From contig JBNGIS010005716.1 in assembly GCA_049999725.1 (NCBI GenBank), positions 47,342-69,523 of the forward strand: a stretch of DNA of 22,182 bases. The letters are read 5' to 3'. Positions 8,666 to 17,990 of the stretch are shown here, piece by piece. Each line of letters starts with the position of its first letter. Within the stretch, counting starts at the first letter, position 1. The notes under the pieces are model-generated. The model saw nothing but the letters and a program-made list of their open reading frames with translations. It did no database searches and had not been told where the DNA came from. Made by a program: the position numbers and the translations under genes. The DNA is from Haplomitrium mnioides. Its lineage: Eukaryota; Marchantiophyta; Haplomitriopsida; Calobryales.

Positions 8666-10433
8666 AAGAGAACACAAGAGAAATGAAGCTCATACGCACA
8701 TGGAGTCTCAATCAACAAATGCTACTTCGAACGAGGTCCACTACTTAGTTTTCAAATTTCAACTTCAAAAATTATTTTTTTGACATTTGTGATTTTTTAA
8801 CAAATGTTTTTAGCTCATAATTTGCTTTATTCATATGCTTATAGTATTCCGAAAAAAATTTGATATCAAATATATCACATAAAAGTATTTTTAAAATATT
8901 ATCTTTAAAGAATATAAGCATCTAGAGATAGAATATTTACAAAATATATTAAAACTTGAATCACAATATGTTAATGTTTCTAAAAAATATTTGAAAGACA
9001 TTAAAATTACTAAAACTAAAAACAAAATTGAAATACATTAAGGAAAAAAATTCATAGAAAAAGACTCACATCTTAATCTTAAATCTTTAAACATATGCTT
9101 TCAACTTCCAACTATAAACAAAAAAAAATAACAACCAAGAAAGAATACTTATGCTCATAGAGACTTATATATGCATATCTTCAAAACATGATCTACATAA
9201 AAAAAATCAACAGGCACTTCTATGCATGCATATACTTTATCTCTCATAACTTACACCAATCCATTTCAAAAATAAAAATCAAAGAAGTAGCTCATGTGAT
9301 GAATGATTTCAAAGTTTATAATTTTAATATATATTTTTAGAAGATCAACACAACCCTACATCTTATGTATTGCATGGTCTTCTATCCAAAGTTCATTCAT
9401 TATTATAGGTTAGCCCATTGAGCCTAAACTTAAAAACATATATATTAAATGTTTTATATTTAAAAGATCATTTATTGAAACACATGCATCAAGATAACTT
9501 TGAACTTGAACTTTTTTTTAAAATCAAATACTGCATTATATGTGTAAAATTTACATTCATGAGCGTTTCTTCTTCAATCTTTTCTTCTTCTAGATAGTTG
9601 GTGTCTTCTAGATAAATTGATTGAGAGGCCAAAGAATCTACAATCGCTTATGAATCTTGTTTGGACTTTTTGGTTCCCAAAATAGCAATAGAGTCAATTG
9701 ATACATCTATTGTATCAAGAGGAATAGACTTCTTATAGTAAGCGTAAACAATTTGTGACTAAGTGGCATCTAACAACAAAGATGCCATTGTCAAAACTCT
9801 ATAAGGAATATAAATTGACCAAAGTCTATCATATTCTACTGCAATACAATTGCACATTAATCTAAGGGCATAGACTAAGTCTTTGGTGGATCTAGAGCAA
9901 AGATCGTGATAGAAGACAAGTGATTGATGAAAACTTTGCAAAAAGTATGTGGCTTATGTTAAACATTTGCACGATCATCATCTCATAGATGTTTGAGTTT
10001 TGCATAAACCGTAAGGAAGCTAGACACACTCTGCATTACTTGTCGAGGGTGACAAGCCACATCATCAGATTGAAAATTGAACAACTTCATGTTGCACATA
10101 CTCTTATCATGCCTCTCTCTTTGTCTTTAGCACCCAACGATGCAAATTCAGAGAGAAGGAGTGACAAAGTGTTACACGATTCTTTTATCAGACGACATCA
10201 GAACCAATATTATTGCTTTTGGGCACTAACAATTCTGCAGTTCACTTTACGATTTGCATGCTCAACAACAACTTTAGGAAACCATAGACTTGTGCCCCTT
10301 TTTACCCATCACATCTAGTCAAACCAAACCCACATTGATCGATCTTTGCACTATGCCAATATTTTCTTGCTTATGGTCTGATTACAAGACACCAAATGTA
10401 CACTCCCTCAAAGATGGGTAATTACAATCCTAT
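8666..10433. other. AT-rich stretch without recognised genes
   Basis: No known protein family, LTR pair or RNA gene is visible. The 5' LTR, gag and protease expected for the truncated - strand element are not here. On the - strand around 9,540-9,941 a stretch opens with CSRSTKDLVYALRLMCNCIAV-like residues (limited to 60 codons before a stop) and can be followed past stops for about 100 more codons; I do not recognise it. A + strand stretch of 109 codons at 9,989-10,318 also lacks any recognisable motif. The sequence ends in a palindrome at 10,421-10,439 that straddles the next LTR start. Confidence 0.45.
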
Positions 10434-10795
10434 TGTAATAGTACAAACATAAGGTTGTGTTATTTATAAGAAAATAGAGAGTCATTTTTAGGGTTGAGAT
10501 AAAATTACTTGCCTTTGAAGTCACTTTTAGTAGAGGGCACTTATAGGGTTGAAATTAGATGTAATTTGTAAGTGAAGAAAGAGAGAGTACACCCTCTTCT
10601 CTTGTATAAATAAAAGAGCTTCATAGCCCCACTCTTTATTCAAGAGTTCCTCTCTATTCGGTTTGGCTCTTTATTTGATTGGCTTTGGATAACACTTTTG
10701 GCTTTGGTTTGCTTATTGGTCTTGAGTTGTGTAACTCTATTAGAGTTATCTTGAAGTGATACTTATTTGGAAATCTGTCTTTGAGTTCTTTTACA
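10434..10795 (+). mobile_element. 5' LTR of a + strand Ty3/gypsy element
   Basis: The LTR starts TGTAATAGTAC and ends TTTTACA, immediately followed by a tRNA-Met primer site, which fixes its 3' edge. Its start is set by alignment to the reverse complement of 4,603-5,024. It is about 362 bp. A TATAAATA box lies at 10,605-10,612, so transcription would begin about 30 bases downstream. The matching 3' LTR is not in the window, because the element is interrupted at 12,996. Confidence 0.85.
10605..10612 (+). promoter_or_regulatory. TATA box in LTR
   Basis: TATAAATA sits about 190 bases before the LTR end, the usual place for the U3 promoter. The related - strand LTR has C in place of the first T. 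Confidence 0.65.
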
Positions 10796-10796
10796 T

Positions 10797-10809
10797 TGGT
10801 ATCAGAGCC
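10797..10809 (+). other. Primer-binding site, initiator tRNA-Met
   Basis: TGGTATCAGAGCC lies one base after the LTR end CA. It is the standard complement of the 3' end of plant initiator tRNA-Met, used to prime minus-strand DNA synthesis. It marks the LTR at 10,434 as a 5' LTR in + orientation. Confidence 0.93.
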
Positions 10810-10839
10810 ATGTATTTTTTTGGTGGAGTGGAGAAGCAA

Positions 10840-11640
10840 GGATGCAAACGATGCAATAAAAAATTGAACATCTTTCTTGCCTTCTAGAAGTTGAAATGCA
10901 AATGGAGAAGAAGGCACATTTTTAAGAAGAAAAAAGTCATGTGCGGTTTTCCAAATCAAAAGCATATGATGGGAAGATGGTTCTTGGCGCATTCAAGAAT
11001 CTCTTGATTGATTGCAAACAATATTTTGAGGCTATCAACATAAGAGAGGATGATCAAAGAATTCTATTTGTTGTAAGTCAATCGGAAGAAGTGGCAAAAA
11101 CTTGGTGGAGATATCAAATTGAGCAAGCTCATCGTGGAATGGTTGCTCTAATTGCTTCTTGACAAGAGTTTAAAGAAGCAATGACTCTAAGATTTGGGGT
11201 TTTGAATGCTCTAAAGGTGGCAAGAGATCTCTTGGCGGAATTGAAGAACCTTGGTACGGTAACAAGCTATGTCACGTAATTTAAGAATATCATTATGCAA
11301 ATTCCTAATATGGGCAAAGGAGAAGCTTTAGATTGCTTTTTTTGAGGATTGAAGCCTCACACTAGAATGGAAATGACAATGAGAGAACCCTCTCAACTAG
11401 AAGAAGCAATGTGCATGGCTGAATGATATAACTCACTACCAAAGTGTGGCGACGACCACAACAAGCTTCACCAATTGTTTGTGTGCCACCAAATAAGGCT
11501 GTACCCATGGAAATTGATACAGCACAAATAGTAGCACTTACCAATGTGGAGCATGAGCGCCTACGCCAAACTAGAGGATGTTTTTGTTGTTGACAACTTG
11601 GTCACATGATTGCAAATTGCCAATATCTACAAAATTGACC
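10840..11640 (+). pseudogene. gag of the + strand Ty3/gypsy element
   Basis: Gag of this copy starts near the ATGs at 10,841-10,850 with MQTMQ and an early stop. The best open piece begins MRFSKSKAYDGKMVLGAF at 10,941 and contains AKTWWRYQIEQAHRG. After a TGA at 11,161 it continues EFKEAMTLRFGVLNALKVA, FKNIIMQIPNMGKGEAL, GLKPHTRMEMTMREPSQ and LEEAMCMAE, the usual capsid order. A zinc knuckle follows near 11,580: CFCC, a stop, QLGHMIANC. It keeps the C-x2-C-x4-H-x4-C spacing but has a TGA inside. About five stops and a frame change make it inactive. It is the first gene after the primer site, as expected. Confidence 0.83.
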
Positions 11641-11730
11641 ACACACTTTTGTTCAAGTAGCAATTATTGAAGAAGAACCTCAAGGAAACAACCGACCTCC
11701 ATAAAGACAGTTGAAAGATTTACTTAGAGC

Positions 11731-12180
11731 TTGATTAGTTCCAATGGAATGAAAATCTCAACAAGAATTAGAAGCACATTTTTTCATCTAGATGGTATGG
11801 TTGATGAGCATGCTTGTAGAATTTTGGTAGATTGTGGAAGTTCTGAAAATTTTATGTCAATACATTTTGCAAAGAAAATCAAAGCTAAAGCTTTTCCTAT
11901 CAAGGAAAGATTTGTGACTATGGCCAATGGCCAAAAACATGATGTGTTCCACTCTCATAAGCCACTTCTTTTAAGGATTGGCAAAGAGTATAAAAAATTT
12001 ATGGATTTTGTTATTGCACCCATATAGTATGATATTATTTTAGGCTTGCCTTGGTTTGAAGATCAATTTGCTCAAGTTGATTGGGCAAATTCAGGTTACT
12101 TTACAAGAAAAGCAATTTCTTTTGGAGTATCCAGCGATGTTGGTAAAGAAACCCAAATCAGTTCAGCATAATGTTTTGAT
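11731..12180 (+). pseudogene. Aspartic protease of the + strand element
   Basis: Retropepsin cuts the polyprotein. The open piece 11,731-12,027 includes STFFHLDGMVDEHACRILVD, then CGSSENFMS, where the catalytic signature D-S/T-G is DCG, followed by VTMANGQ and LLLRIGKEYKKF. After a TAG at 12,025 the frame continues YDIILGLPWFEDQFAQVDW, the family's second conserved block (ILGLPW). A frame change near 12,060 leads to the linker before reverse transcriptase. DCGSS is seen in plant Ty3/gypsy proteases, so the active site may be original. The break after it is a later lesion. Confidence 0.82.
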
Positions 12181-12996
12181 GGAGAAAAAGTTGCATGTAT
12201 TTGTTTTATGGATCAAGCTTATTATAGACTTGAATAAAGAGGGAGGGAAATATGTACTGACTTATGATTGATGATATTTTGAAGGATTTTTTAGATGTAT
12301 TTCCAGATGATTCGCCAAAATGGTTACTAGTTAATTGTGGAATACCCTTTCCGATTGAGTTAATACCAAGAAGTACTCTATAAAATCGGCCTATATACAC
12401 GTTATCACCACAATAGTTGAAAGAGCTTCAGAAGACTTTGATGGATCTTCTTAAGAAGGATTTCATTCAGCATAGTACTTCGCCTTGGAGAGTACCGATA
12501 TTCTTTATACCAAAGAAAGATGGTGGATTTCATCTGTGTACTGATTATTGTGGTTTGAGCAAGAAAATCGTAAAGAATGCCTATCCCTTACCGTGTATTG
12601 ATGATTTGTTGGATCAATTGAGTGGTGCACGATTTTTTTCCAAACTCGACCTTCAAAATGGTTATTAGCAAAATTCTTATCAAGTCAAGTGATGTGCCGA
12701 AGACAACTTTTTTGCACGAGGTATGAACATTTTGAGTGGAAGGTCCTTAAATTTTGTCTCACTAATGCTCCAGCCATATTCATGGATCAAATGCATCAAA
12801 TTTTTGATGGGTTATTGGATAAAGCAGTTTTGGTATTCTTGGATGACATTCTTATTTTTAGCAAAACCAAAGCTGAGCATCGCAATCATTTAAAAAAAGA
12901 TTGCGCAATTGGAAGTTTTATTGCAAGAGATTCAAGTGCAAATTTTGGAAGAAAGAGGCTACTTACTTGGAGCACAAGGTGTTTGCGGATGGTATA
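12181..12996 (+). pseudogene. Reverse transcriptase, cut at 12,996
   Basis: The motifs are WIKLIIDLNKEGGKYV, PKWLLVNCGIPFPIEL, KKDFIQHSTSPWR, FFIPKKDGGFHLCTDY, KNAYPLPCIDDLLDQ, ARFFSKLDLQNGY, TRYEHFEWKVLKF, LTNAPAIFMDQMHQIF and VFLDDILIFSK, with FLDD at 12,836-12,847 retaining both catalytic Asp. Then, in a shifted frame, KFYCKRFKCKFWKKEATYL and EHKVFADGI. The match ends at ADGI, exactly where TGTCACTCC of a different LTR begins (12,997). Stops or frame changes fall near 12,270, 12,400, 12,666 and 12,900. It parallels the - strand copy at 6,530-7,710. RNase H and integrase would lie beyond the inserted element, outside the window. Confidence 0.9.
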
Positions 12997-13879
12997 TGTC
13001 ACTCCTCTGTTTCCAGCCTTAACCTTCACAGTCGCCACTTTGGACGCAGGGGAGGACAAATTACGGGCATTTAGGTTCTTTTCTAAGATGGCCCCTTACC
13101 AATTATCGCTTTAAGGCTTCAAGGATTCTTGCTTTCCTTACTAGCCTTTGATTCACCACTTACTCTCTTTGGACTTCACTACAATCACTCATTCCCAACT
13201 CAGGTCAATATTCTCCACCCTCAATCTTCCATCTGTAATTCTGTCCGTGTATTCTAGGGACCAAAACTTGAGGTCTTGCCACCTTATATGTAATTGGAAC
13301 AATTACAGAAGTTTGGACTCCCTCTTTCAGAGTTGTCACAGATCGAGTACAACAGATCTCAACTATCCTAAGATGAATGAATCACAAAACTATACCACAT
13401 GATTATAACCATAGAGCATTTCCCCCTAGGATCATTTCGTTGTCACAAGGACTGCATTCCCCCTTCCAAGTTGTCTCAAGGTTCGCTCCACTGTCCTGAT
13501 ATATTTGACACTACTCTACTGCATGGACTCAAATGCAAAATGACAATCTAGCTACACTTTGATACACCAACTATTTACACTATATACTATGAATAGGAAT
13601 AGAGTCCTTGAAGACCTTTGGACAGATCCACCAACTGACTTCCCTTTTGAATTCTTCGCTGCCTTACAGCCTGCAGCCCAACACTCACCACTCACGCACC
13701 CTTATCCAGATAGTTTTGATACTTCCCTCGTGAGAAGTCTTGACTTTACTTCCTCAGGCTAGGAAGAGGATTTATTTTAGTTCCACCTCTGAAAAAACAC
13801 AGTCCTCCCAATTGTAAGTAACCCACTCCACTCTGAGCCTTGAGGAGTCTTACTCCGCAGTACGTGGGTACTAATGTAG

Positions 13880-13902
13880 CCCCCCCCCCCCCCCCCCCCC
13901 CT
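13880..13902. repeat. Poly-C tract (23 C)
   Basis: A run of 23 C lies in the LTR. The same place in the second LTR, near 19,912, has only CCCTCCCTC, so it expanded after the two copies separated, or its length is a sequencing artefact. Confidence 0.9.
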
Positions 13903-13951
13903 CTTAGCTCCACTTGAGATTAAATACAGAGTGTACTCCGAACACTCTGGG

Positions 13952-14487
13952 GTGATACTCCCGCACAAGGAATGGCAGAGACAACTCCAAGCTCCTCATT
14001 CGGCAGCCTCTCCCGAAGTCAACAGCCGAATCCCTTCTAGACCCTAGTATCAGTAACCCTCCGCCCAAGTCCGCCTGCAAGGATGAGGTCACCTGGATCT
14101 CTCTCTAGTCCTTCTCTGAATCCCTTGGATCCCCTGAGTGAGTAACTCTGCTTCACGTGATCTTCTCAATGAATTCTAACTCCATCCACCCCTCGTTGCG
14201 ATTTCCTTGTCCTCAGATCGTGATGCTCCTACATAGAGAATGCAGAAACGACCCCAAGTCCTCCCATGGTGGCCTCTCTCAAAGTCTTAGCCGGCCAGAA
14301 TTCAATCGAGACCCCGTATCAGTAACCCTCCACCCAGGTCCGCCTACAAGGATGAAGTCACCTGGATCTCTCTCCAGTCCTCCTCTAAATCCCCGGGATC
14401 CCTTGAGCTAGTAACTCTGCTTCACGTGGTCTTTTTAGTGAGTTCTCAATCCAGCCCTCCTTGTTGCGATTCCCCTTCGCATGCAGT
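13952..14487. repeat. 268-bp tandem duplication inside LTR
   Basis: Two units (about 13,952-14,219 and 14,220-14,487) share GTGAT-CTCC at the start, TATCAGTAACCCTCC, AAGGATGA-GTCACCTGGAT, GTAACTCTGCTTCACGTG and TTGCGATT. The offset between shared words is 268-269 bases. Confidence 0.85.
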
Positions 14488-14887
14488 CGCCTCGCGCCAT
14501 GAGATTGCCTGTGCATCAACCCCTCTCAGAATCGACGTCCTTTGATGTATACCCCCCTCGAGCGATCGTCGCGTCTCCCCGCGAACCCCGGCACCATTCA
14601 TTTGAATTCATTAATCTAGTTAGGCTCATAACAAGAAATGTCGACACGTGGCTTCAATGGTCGTTAATCTCGTTACCACGTAAGATAGGTGCGCGCCGCG
14701 TGTCCCGTCAGTTGGTCGAGAAATGACAAGTACAACGATAACAAGACATTTGAGGAATCTTACGGATAGAGATTCTGCAGATTCTCACGGAGCCAGGTCC
14801 GAAGAGTTCTTCAGAAAAGAGTTCCGAAGCACCCCGCGGAACCCGATCCATGGAATCTCAGTAGATTTCCTTGCAGATTCCCAATTA

Positions 14888-15200
14888 TCTTCCGCGTGCT
14901 ACATCATCCGCTGCACCACCGTCCGACGCCGCCCCGCAAAGGGGTAGGCTGACCGTCGGCTGACTCCTTTCCGCAGTTGACCTTCGGAATCCTCTCCTCG
15001 CTTCTCAAAGCACCATGTCGTCCGAAGGGTGCCGCCCGACGCCGTCCCGCAAAGGGGTAGGCGGACCGTCGCGCTGACTGACCCTTCTTTCGATGTTGAC
15101 CCGTGAACTACACTCTCCTTTGTCCACGTTTCCAAATCGTTCCGCGGACTCCCAGCGCTCGCCACGTCATCCGAAGAGCCACCGCGGACTCCCTTTGCTT
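14888..15200. repeat. Diverged short tandem repeats in LTR, period about 113 bp
   Basis: CCGCAAAGGGGTAGGC occurs at 14,934 and 15,047, with similar flanks (CGACGCCG before, GACCGTCG after). A third, more distant copy of the CATCATCCG part follows near 15,155. The second LTR has the same pair near 20,940 and 21,055. Confidence 0.65.
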
Positions 15201-15275
15201 TTTGCCGGTCCGTTGACGGTTTATCTCCCTTTCGGCTCTTCTTTGCTCTTCCTCTTGACAGATCCCCGCTAAGTT

Positions 15276-16090
15276 GCCCTTTCGGCTTCCTTGGTTCTTC
15301 CTTGGTCATAACGTTGATGAATCACCCTTCCGACATCTTCTGTCTTCCTTCGGACAGACCCACGCTATGTCACCCTTTCAGCGTTTCCTCGGAGATCCCT
15401 ATTTGGACTCTTCGCGGATCCCTCTTAAGTGGGGTTCCTACATCGTAAGATGGATCGGAACCACCTTAAGTGGGATCTCCACTTAGGAAGGCAGCTTCTC
15501 GTAGACATGCGGACTCCCTGGATGTGCCACATTTCCGTAGATTCGCGGATTCGAAGAATGAGTTGCATCGACCCTTGCAGACGCGCTTCTGCTTGCGGGA
15601 TCGAGGCGTCCCTCTTCCTTGGCCTTGCACACCCTTGTGATGATCTTACTTCCTCATTTCTTCCCCGATCCTTGCTTCCCGATTGTTGGCCGCTGTAGGA
15701 CATGTTCGCGATCTGCCTCCTTTGATTGCCTTCGGATGTCAGCTTGTGGATTCGTTCTTTCTTCTCGGATCACTTCACCTGGATTGGTCGTTCCCTTCTC
15801 CCCTGCTCGACCACAATCCTCGCATTCTCCATGAGGCTCACGGCTTCCCGCTGTCTTGCTTTGGATTTTGAAATGGGACCCCTCTTTTGGCTGGCGATCA
15901 CTGCCCTCTTCTCATCCTCTAGCTATGATCCTATTTCCCTCCTAGTAATCATGCGTCCTGCTCTTAACTATTTGTTTGAGAGTAATTTGTCGTTCCTGAG
16001 AGACCTGCACACTTGCTAAGGGTCATTGGTTCAGAATTGCTTCCGATTTACTGAATTCTGCCTCAGTGCTTCAAATCACTGGTTGAGATA
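15276..16090. other. Probable LTR continuation, no gene
   Basis: Open stretches exist on both strands (up to 97 codons) but none resembles a known protein and there is no second copy to test conservation. Two weak repeats of the preceding CAGATCC-CGCTAAGTTGCCC block occur (15,259 and 15,353). It is best read as the U3 side of the LTR. Confidence 0.5.
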
Positions 16091-16106
16091 ACTCCCCCTT
16101 TAGTTG
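16091..16106 (-). other. Candidate polypurine tract
   Basis: On the - strand the sequence reads CAACTAAAGGGGGAGT, a typical purine block for priming plus-strand DNA. It lies just downstream of the protease stop side and just before the presumed LTR. A second purine-rich stretch lies at about 16,126-16,144, so the choice is not certain. Confidence 0.4.
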
Positions 16107-16223
16107 TGAATCGTCCCCGCGAACAACCTTCGTCTCTCTTCTCTGGTGGTTGCCTCCTATGAGTGGTAGTTGGTCGGCCTCCTTAACTGCTACAACACAT
16201 CTCCACAAAATGCCCTCCCCACG

Positions 16224-16225
<2 letters not shown>

Positions 16226-16258
<33 letters not shown>
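16226..16258. repeat. (AC)16 microsatellite
   Basis: Thirty-three bases of alternating A and C lie a few bases beyond the protease stop codon (TAA at 16,264-16,266 on the - strand), inside the untranslated part of the element. Confidence 0.96.
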
Positions 16259-16260
<2 letters not shown>

Positions 16261-16263
16261 ATT

Positions 16264-17220
16264 TTACCTTCCCTGGCTAGGCACCTTTGATGGAGTCATA
16301 GTTGGGCCCTCTCGCTTCTCCTCTTGATTGTCAGCCATCTTCTTCTGGTGCTCTGGTCTGTCATAGGTATATATTTTGATTTGGTTGGCAGACCCCACAC
16401 CATCCTCTGATAGATCTTCCTCTGTCGCTTCAGCCACCATTTGCACCCAGTAGTGGTTCTCTGATTCTTCCTCCTCCTCAGACCACTCACTATCGAACTC
16501 AGCTTCTAACTGTGTTTCCCCCAAGTGAGGAACAAGACCGTAATGTATTGTTGTTTTTTCGGGGCCGAACACCTGTGTAGAGTTTCCCCAGTTGTGCATT
16601 ACTCTAGCCCCATACAACCATGGTCTCCCGATCAGCACCGGGTAAGGGGATGGTCTAGCAGGTCGCATCACCAAATAATTAAGCTTGAATTCTTTCCCTC
16701 CGATGAATGTTGGAATTCGTAGGAGGGAGCCCAATGGCTTCACGCGCAACCCATTCACCTGCCTCATGATTCAAGCTGTGTGCTGGAATTTCGTGAATCC
16801 CATCTTGTGAGCACTCTCCTCCACCATGATGTTGACGCCTGCCCCTCCATCCACAAGCACTAATGACAATGTGCAACATGCTATCTGTATGTCAATTTCA
16901 GGAGCCCCTTTGTCCTCACATACCAATTGCAGATCTGTTGGAATTCCCACCTTGGGTAGCCTTCTTCTCCTCCTAGCTCCCATCAGCATTTCACAAAGTT
17001 GTCTCCGATACAGTGGGCTATCCTTGATCAGTTGGCCCATTGTGGCCGTGACAAGACAATTTATGACGTCCGCTTGAATGTTGTAGGGGTGGGCTCTTGT
17101 CCCCTCTTCCGCAGTTTCAACTATCTTCTGTACCTCCTGGTTTCCTCCTTGCTGCTTCTGAACTTCCTTGAGGGTCTCCTTTGCTGCATGCTCTTGTTCC
17201 AGAGCCTTCTTGCCTCCTCA
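16264..17220 (-). pseudogene. Aspartic protease part of gag-protease polyprotein
   Basis: A long charged helix with KKALEQEHAAKETLKEVQKQ comes first. Then YNIQADVINCLVTATMGQLI and YRRQLCEMLMGARRR precede the retropepsin core. The catalytic block is LVLVDGGAGVNIMVEE; the usual D-S/T-G is DGG. A single TGA at 16,773-16,775 interrupts the frame before MRQVNGLRVKPLGS. The second block is PSPYPVLIGRPWLYGARVM, the ILGRPW motif seen in this family. The C-terminal part is acidic (a SEWSEEEEESE block) and ends in SKVPSQGR and a TAA at 16,264. There is no reverse transcriptase after it. One frame change near 17,217 joins it to the nucleocapsid. It lacks few other lesions, so the element is younger than the AT-rich copies. 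Confidence 0.82.
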
Positions 17221-17990
17221 CCTGGTCCTGCTCCTCCGAGTAGAACCATTTCGGATTATCCCTCCTATAATCCGGATCATTGCGTGGTGAGGTTGCTTGA
17301 GCCACTCTCTTCTGATCTCTCCGCTTCGACTTCTTTTGGCTTTTGTTCTTGGTCTTGGCCCTGGTGACCACCCGGAAATAATCCTCTGAAGTGGAAGTCT
17401 CCCAGCCCGGCAACTCAGCTTCCTCCTCCAAATCTAGCATGATCAGATTGACATTTGAGGGGGGAGGAGGATTCGTACTTGGTCTAGGATCAGCATCAGG
17501 CCTTTTGGTCGAGCAATTCATGGCTATATGCCCCTCCATCTTGCATTGGGAGCACAGTGAAGGCGGTTGGCCATAACTACTCTTCCGCGTCTCCGGACAG
17601 CTCGATGAAATGTGGCCTGGTTGGCAATAATTCCAGCAGATCATAATTGTCGTTCGGGGAGGCCGATTCGCAATCCATTGATTCATAGGTCCTGCGCTCA
17701 CTCCTTTAGGCCTGCTTAGAATTGTACGAGGTCCCCCGTTGATCTGATACACCGTTTCTGGGGCCTCCTCCAAGACATACTCCACTTCCTCCCGGATGTA
17801 CTCTGGCGCTTCCTCCCTCACATAGTGCACAACATTTGTGTCGTTTGGACATTCATGGGGGGAATGTCCATGTTGCTTGCACCTGACGCACCAGACTCCA
17901 ACTCTTCTTGTTGGTAGGGGCCTGCCCTCTGGCTTAATTCTTGCCAAAAGTATGTTCATCGACTCCAGCTTGGCGCTCAGCTCCTCAATT
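17217..17990 (-). pseudogene. Nucleocapsid with three zinc knuckles
   Basis: This part binds element RNA. From about 17,990 it reads RIEELSAKLESMNILLARI, a short coiled coil, then three zinc knuckles of C-x2-C-x4-H-x4-C: CVRCKQHGHSPHEC, CWNYCQPGHISSSC and CSQCKMEGHIAMNC. All twelve zinc ligands are present. The part between the first and second is acidic with repeated EEAPE, and the part after the third is Pro-rich followed by a basic KTKNKSQKKSKRR stretch. The open frame spans 280 codons (17,117-17,959). Three knuckles in a row with wide spacing are unusual; most Ty3/gypsy Gags have one or two. It connects to capsid by one frame change near 18,020 and to protease by another near 17,217. Confidence 0.86.

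Larger units (their letters stand above)
12997..16090 (-). repeat. 3' LTR of gag-protease element (edge uncertain)
   Basis: Alignment with the second copy proves 12,997-15,275 as LTR. At 15,276 the second copy is cut by another element, so the rest cannot be aligned. The sequence keeps the same character (GC-rich, CTTTCGGCT-like short repeats) to about 16,000. A polypurine tract on the - strand at 16,091-16,106 would place the LTR edge near 16,090 and make it about 3.1 kb. The LTR holds a 268-bp tandem duplication, a poly-C tract and a 113-bp repeat. No conserved open frame is shared by both copies. Confidence 0.7.

Noticed and set aside
10190-10215. GACATCAGAACC, similar to a tRNA-Met primer site
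   Set aside because: It matches only 9 of 12 bases and no LTR end (CA) or LTR partner precedes it.
13952-14487. CRISPR-like or satellite array
   Set aside because: Only two units of about 268 bp, without spacers; it is a tandem duplication inside an LTR.
14899-15309. 136-codon open frame on the - strand inside the LTR
   Set aside because: The equivalent region of the other LTR (about 20,905-21,275) is not open in that frame, and there is no recognisable motif. It is a by-product of GC-rich sequence.
15425-16019. Several 60-97 codon frames on both strands
   Set aside because: Overlapping in many frames as in other GC-rich parts of the LTR, with no domain.
16999-17367. 122-codon + strand open frame
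   Set aside because: It lies antisense to the nucleocapsid and protease of the gag-protease element, where the - strand shows clear motifs.
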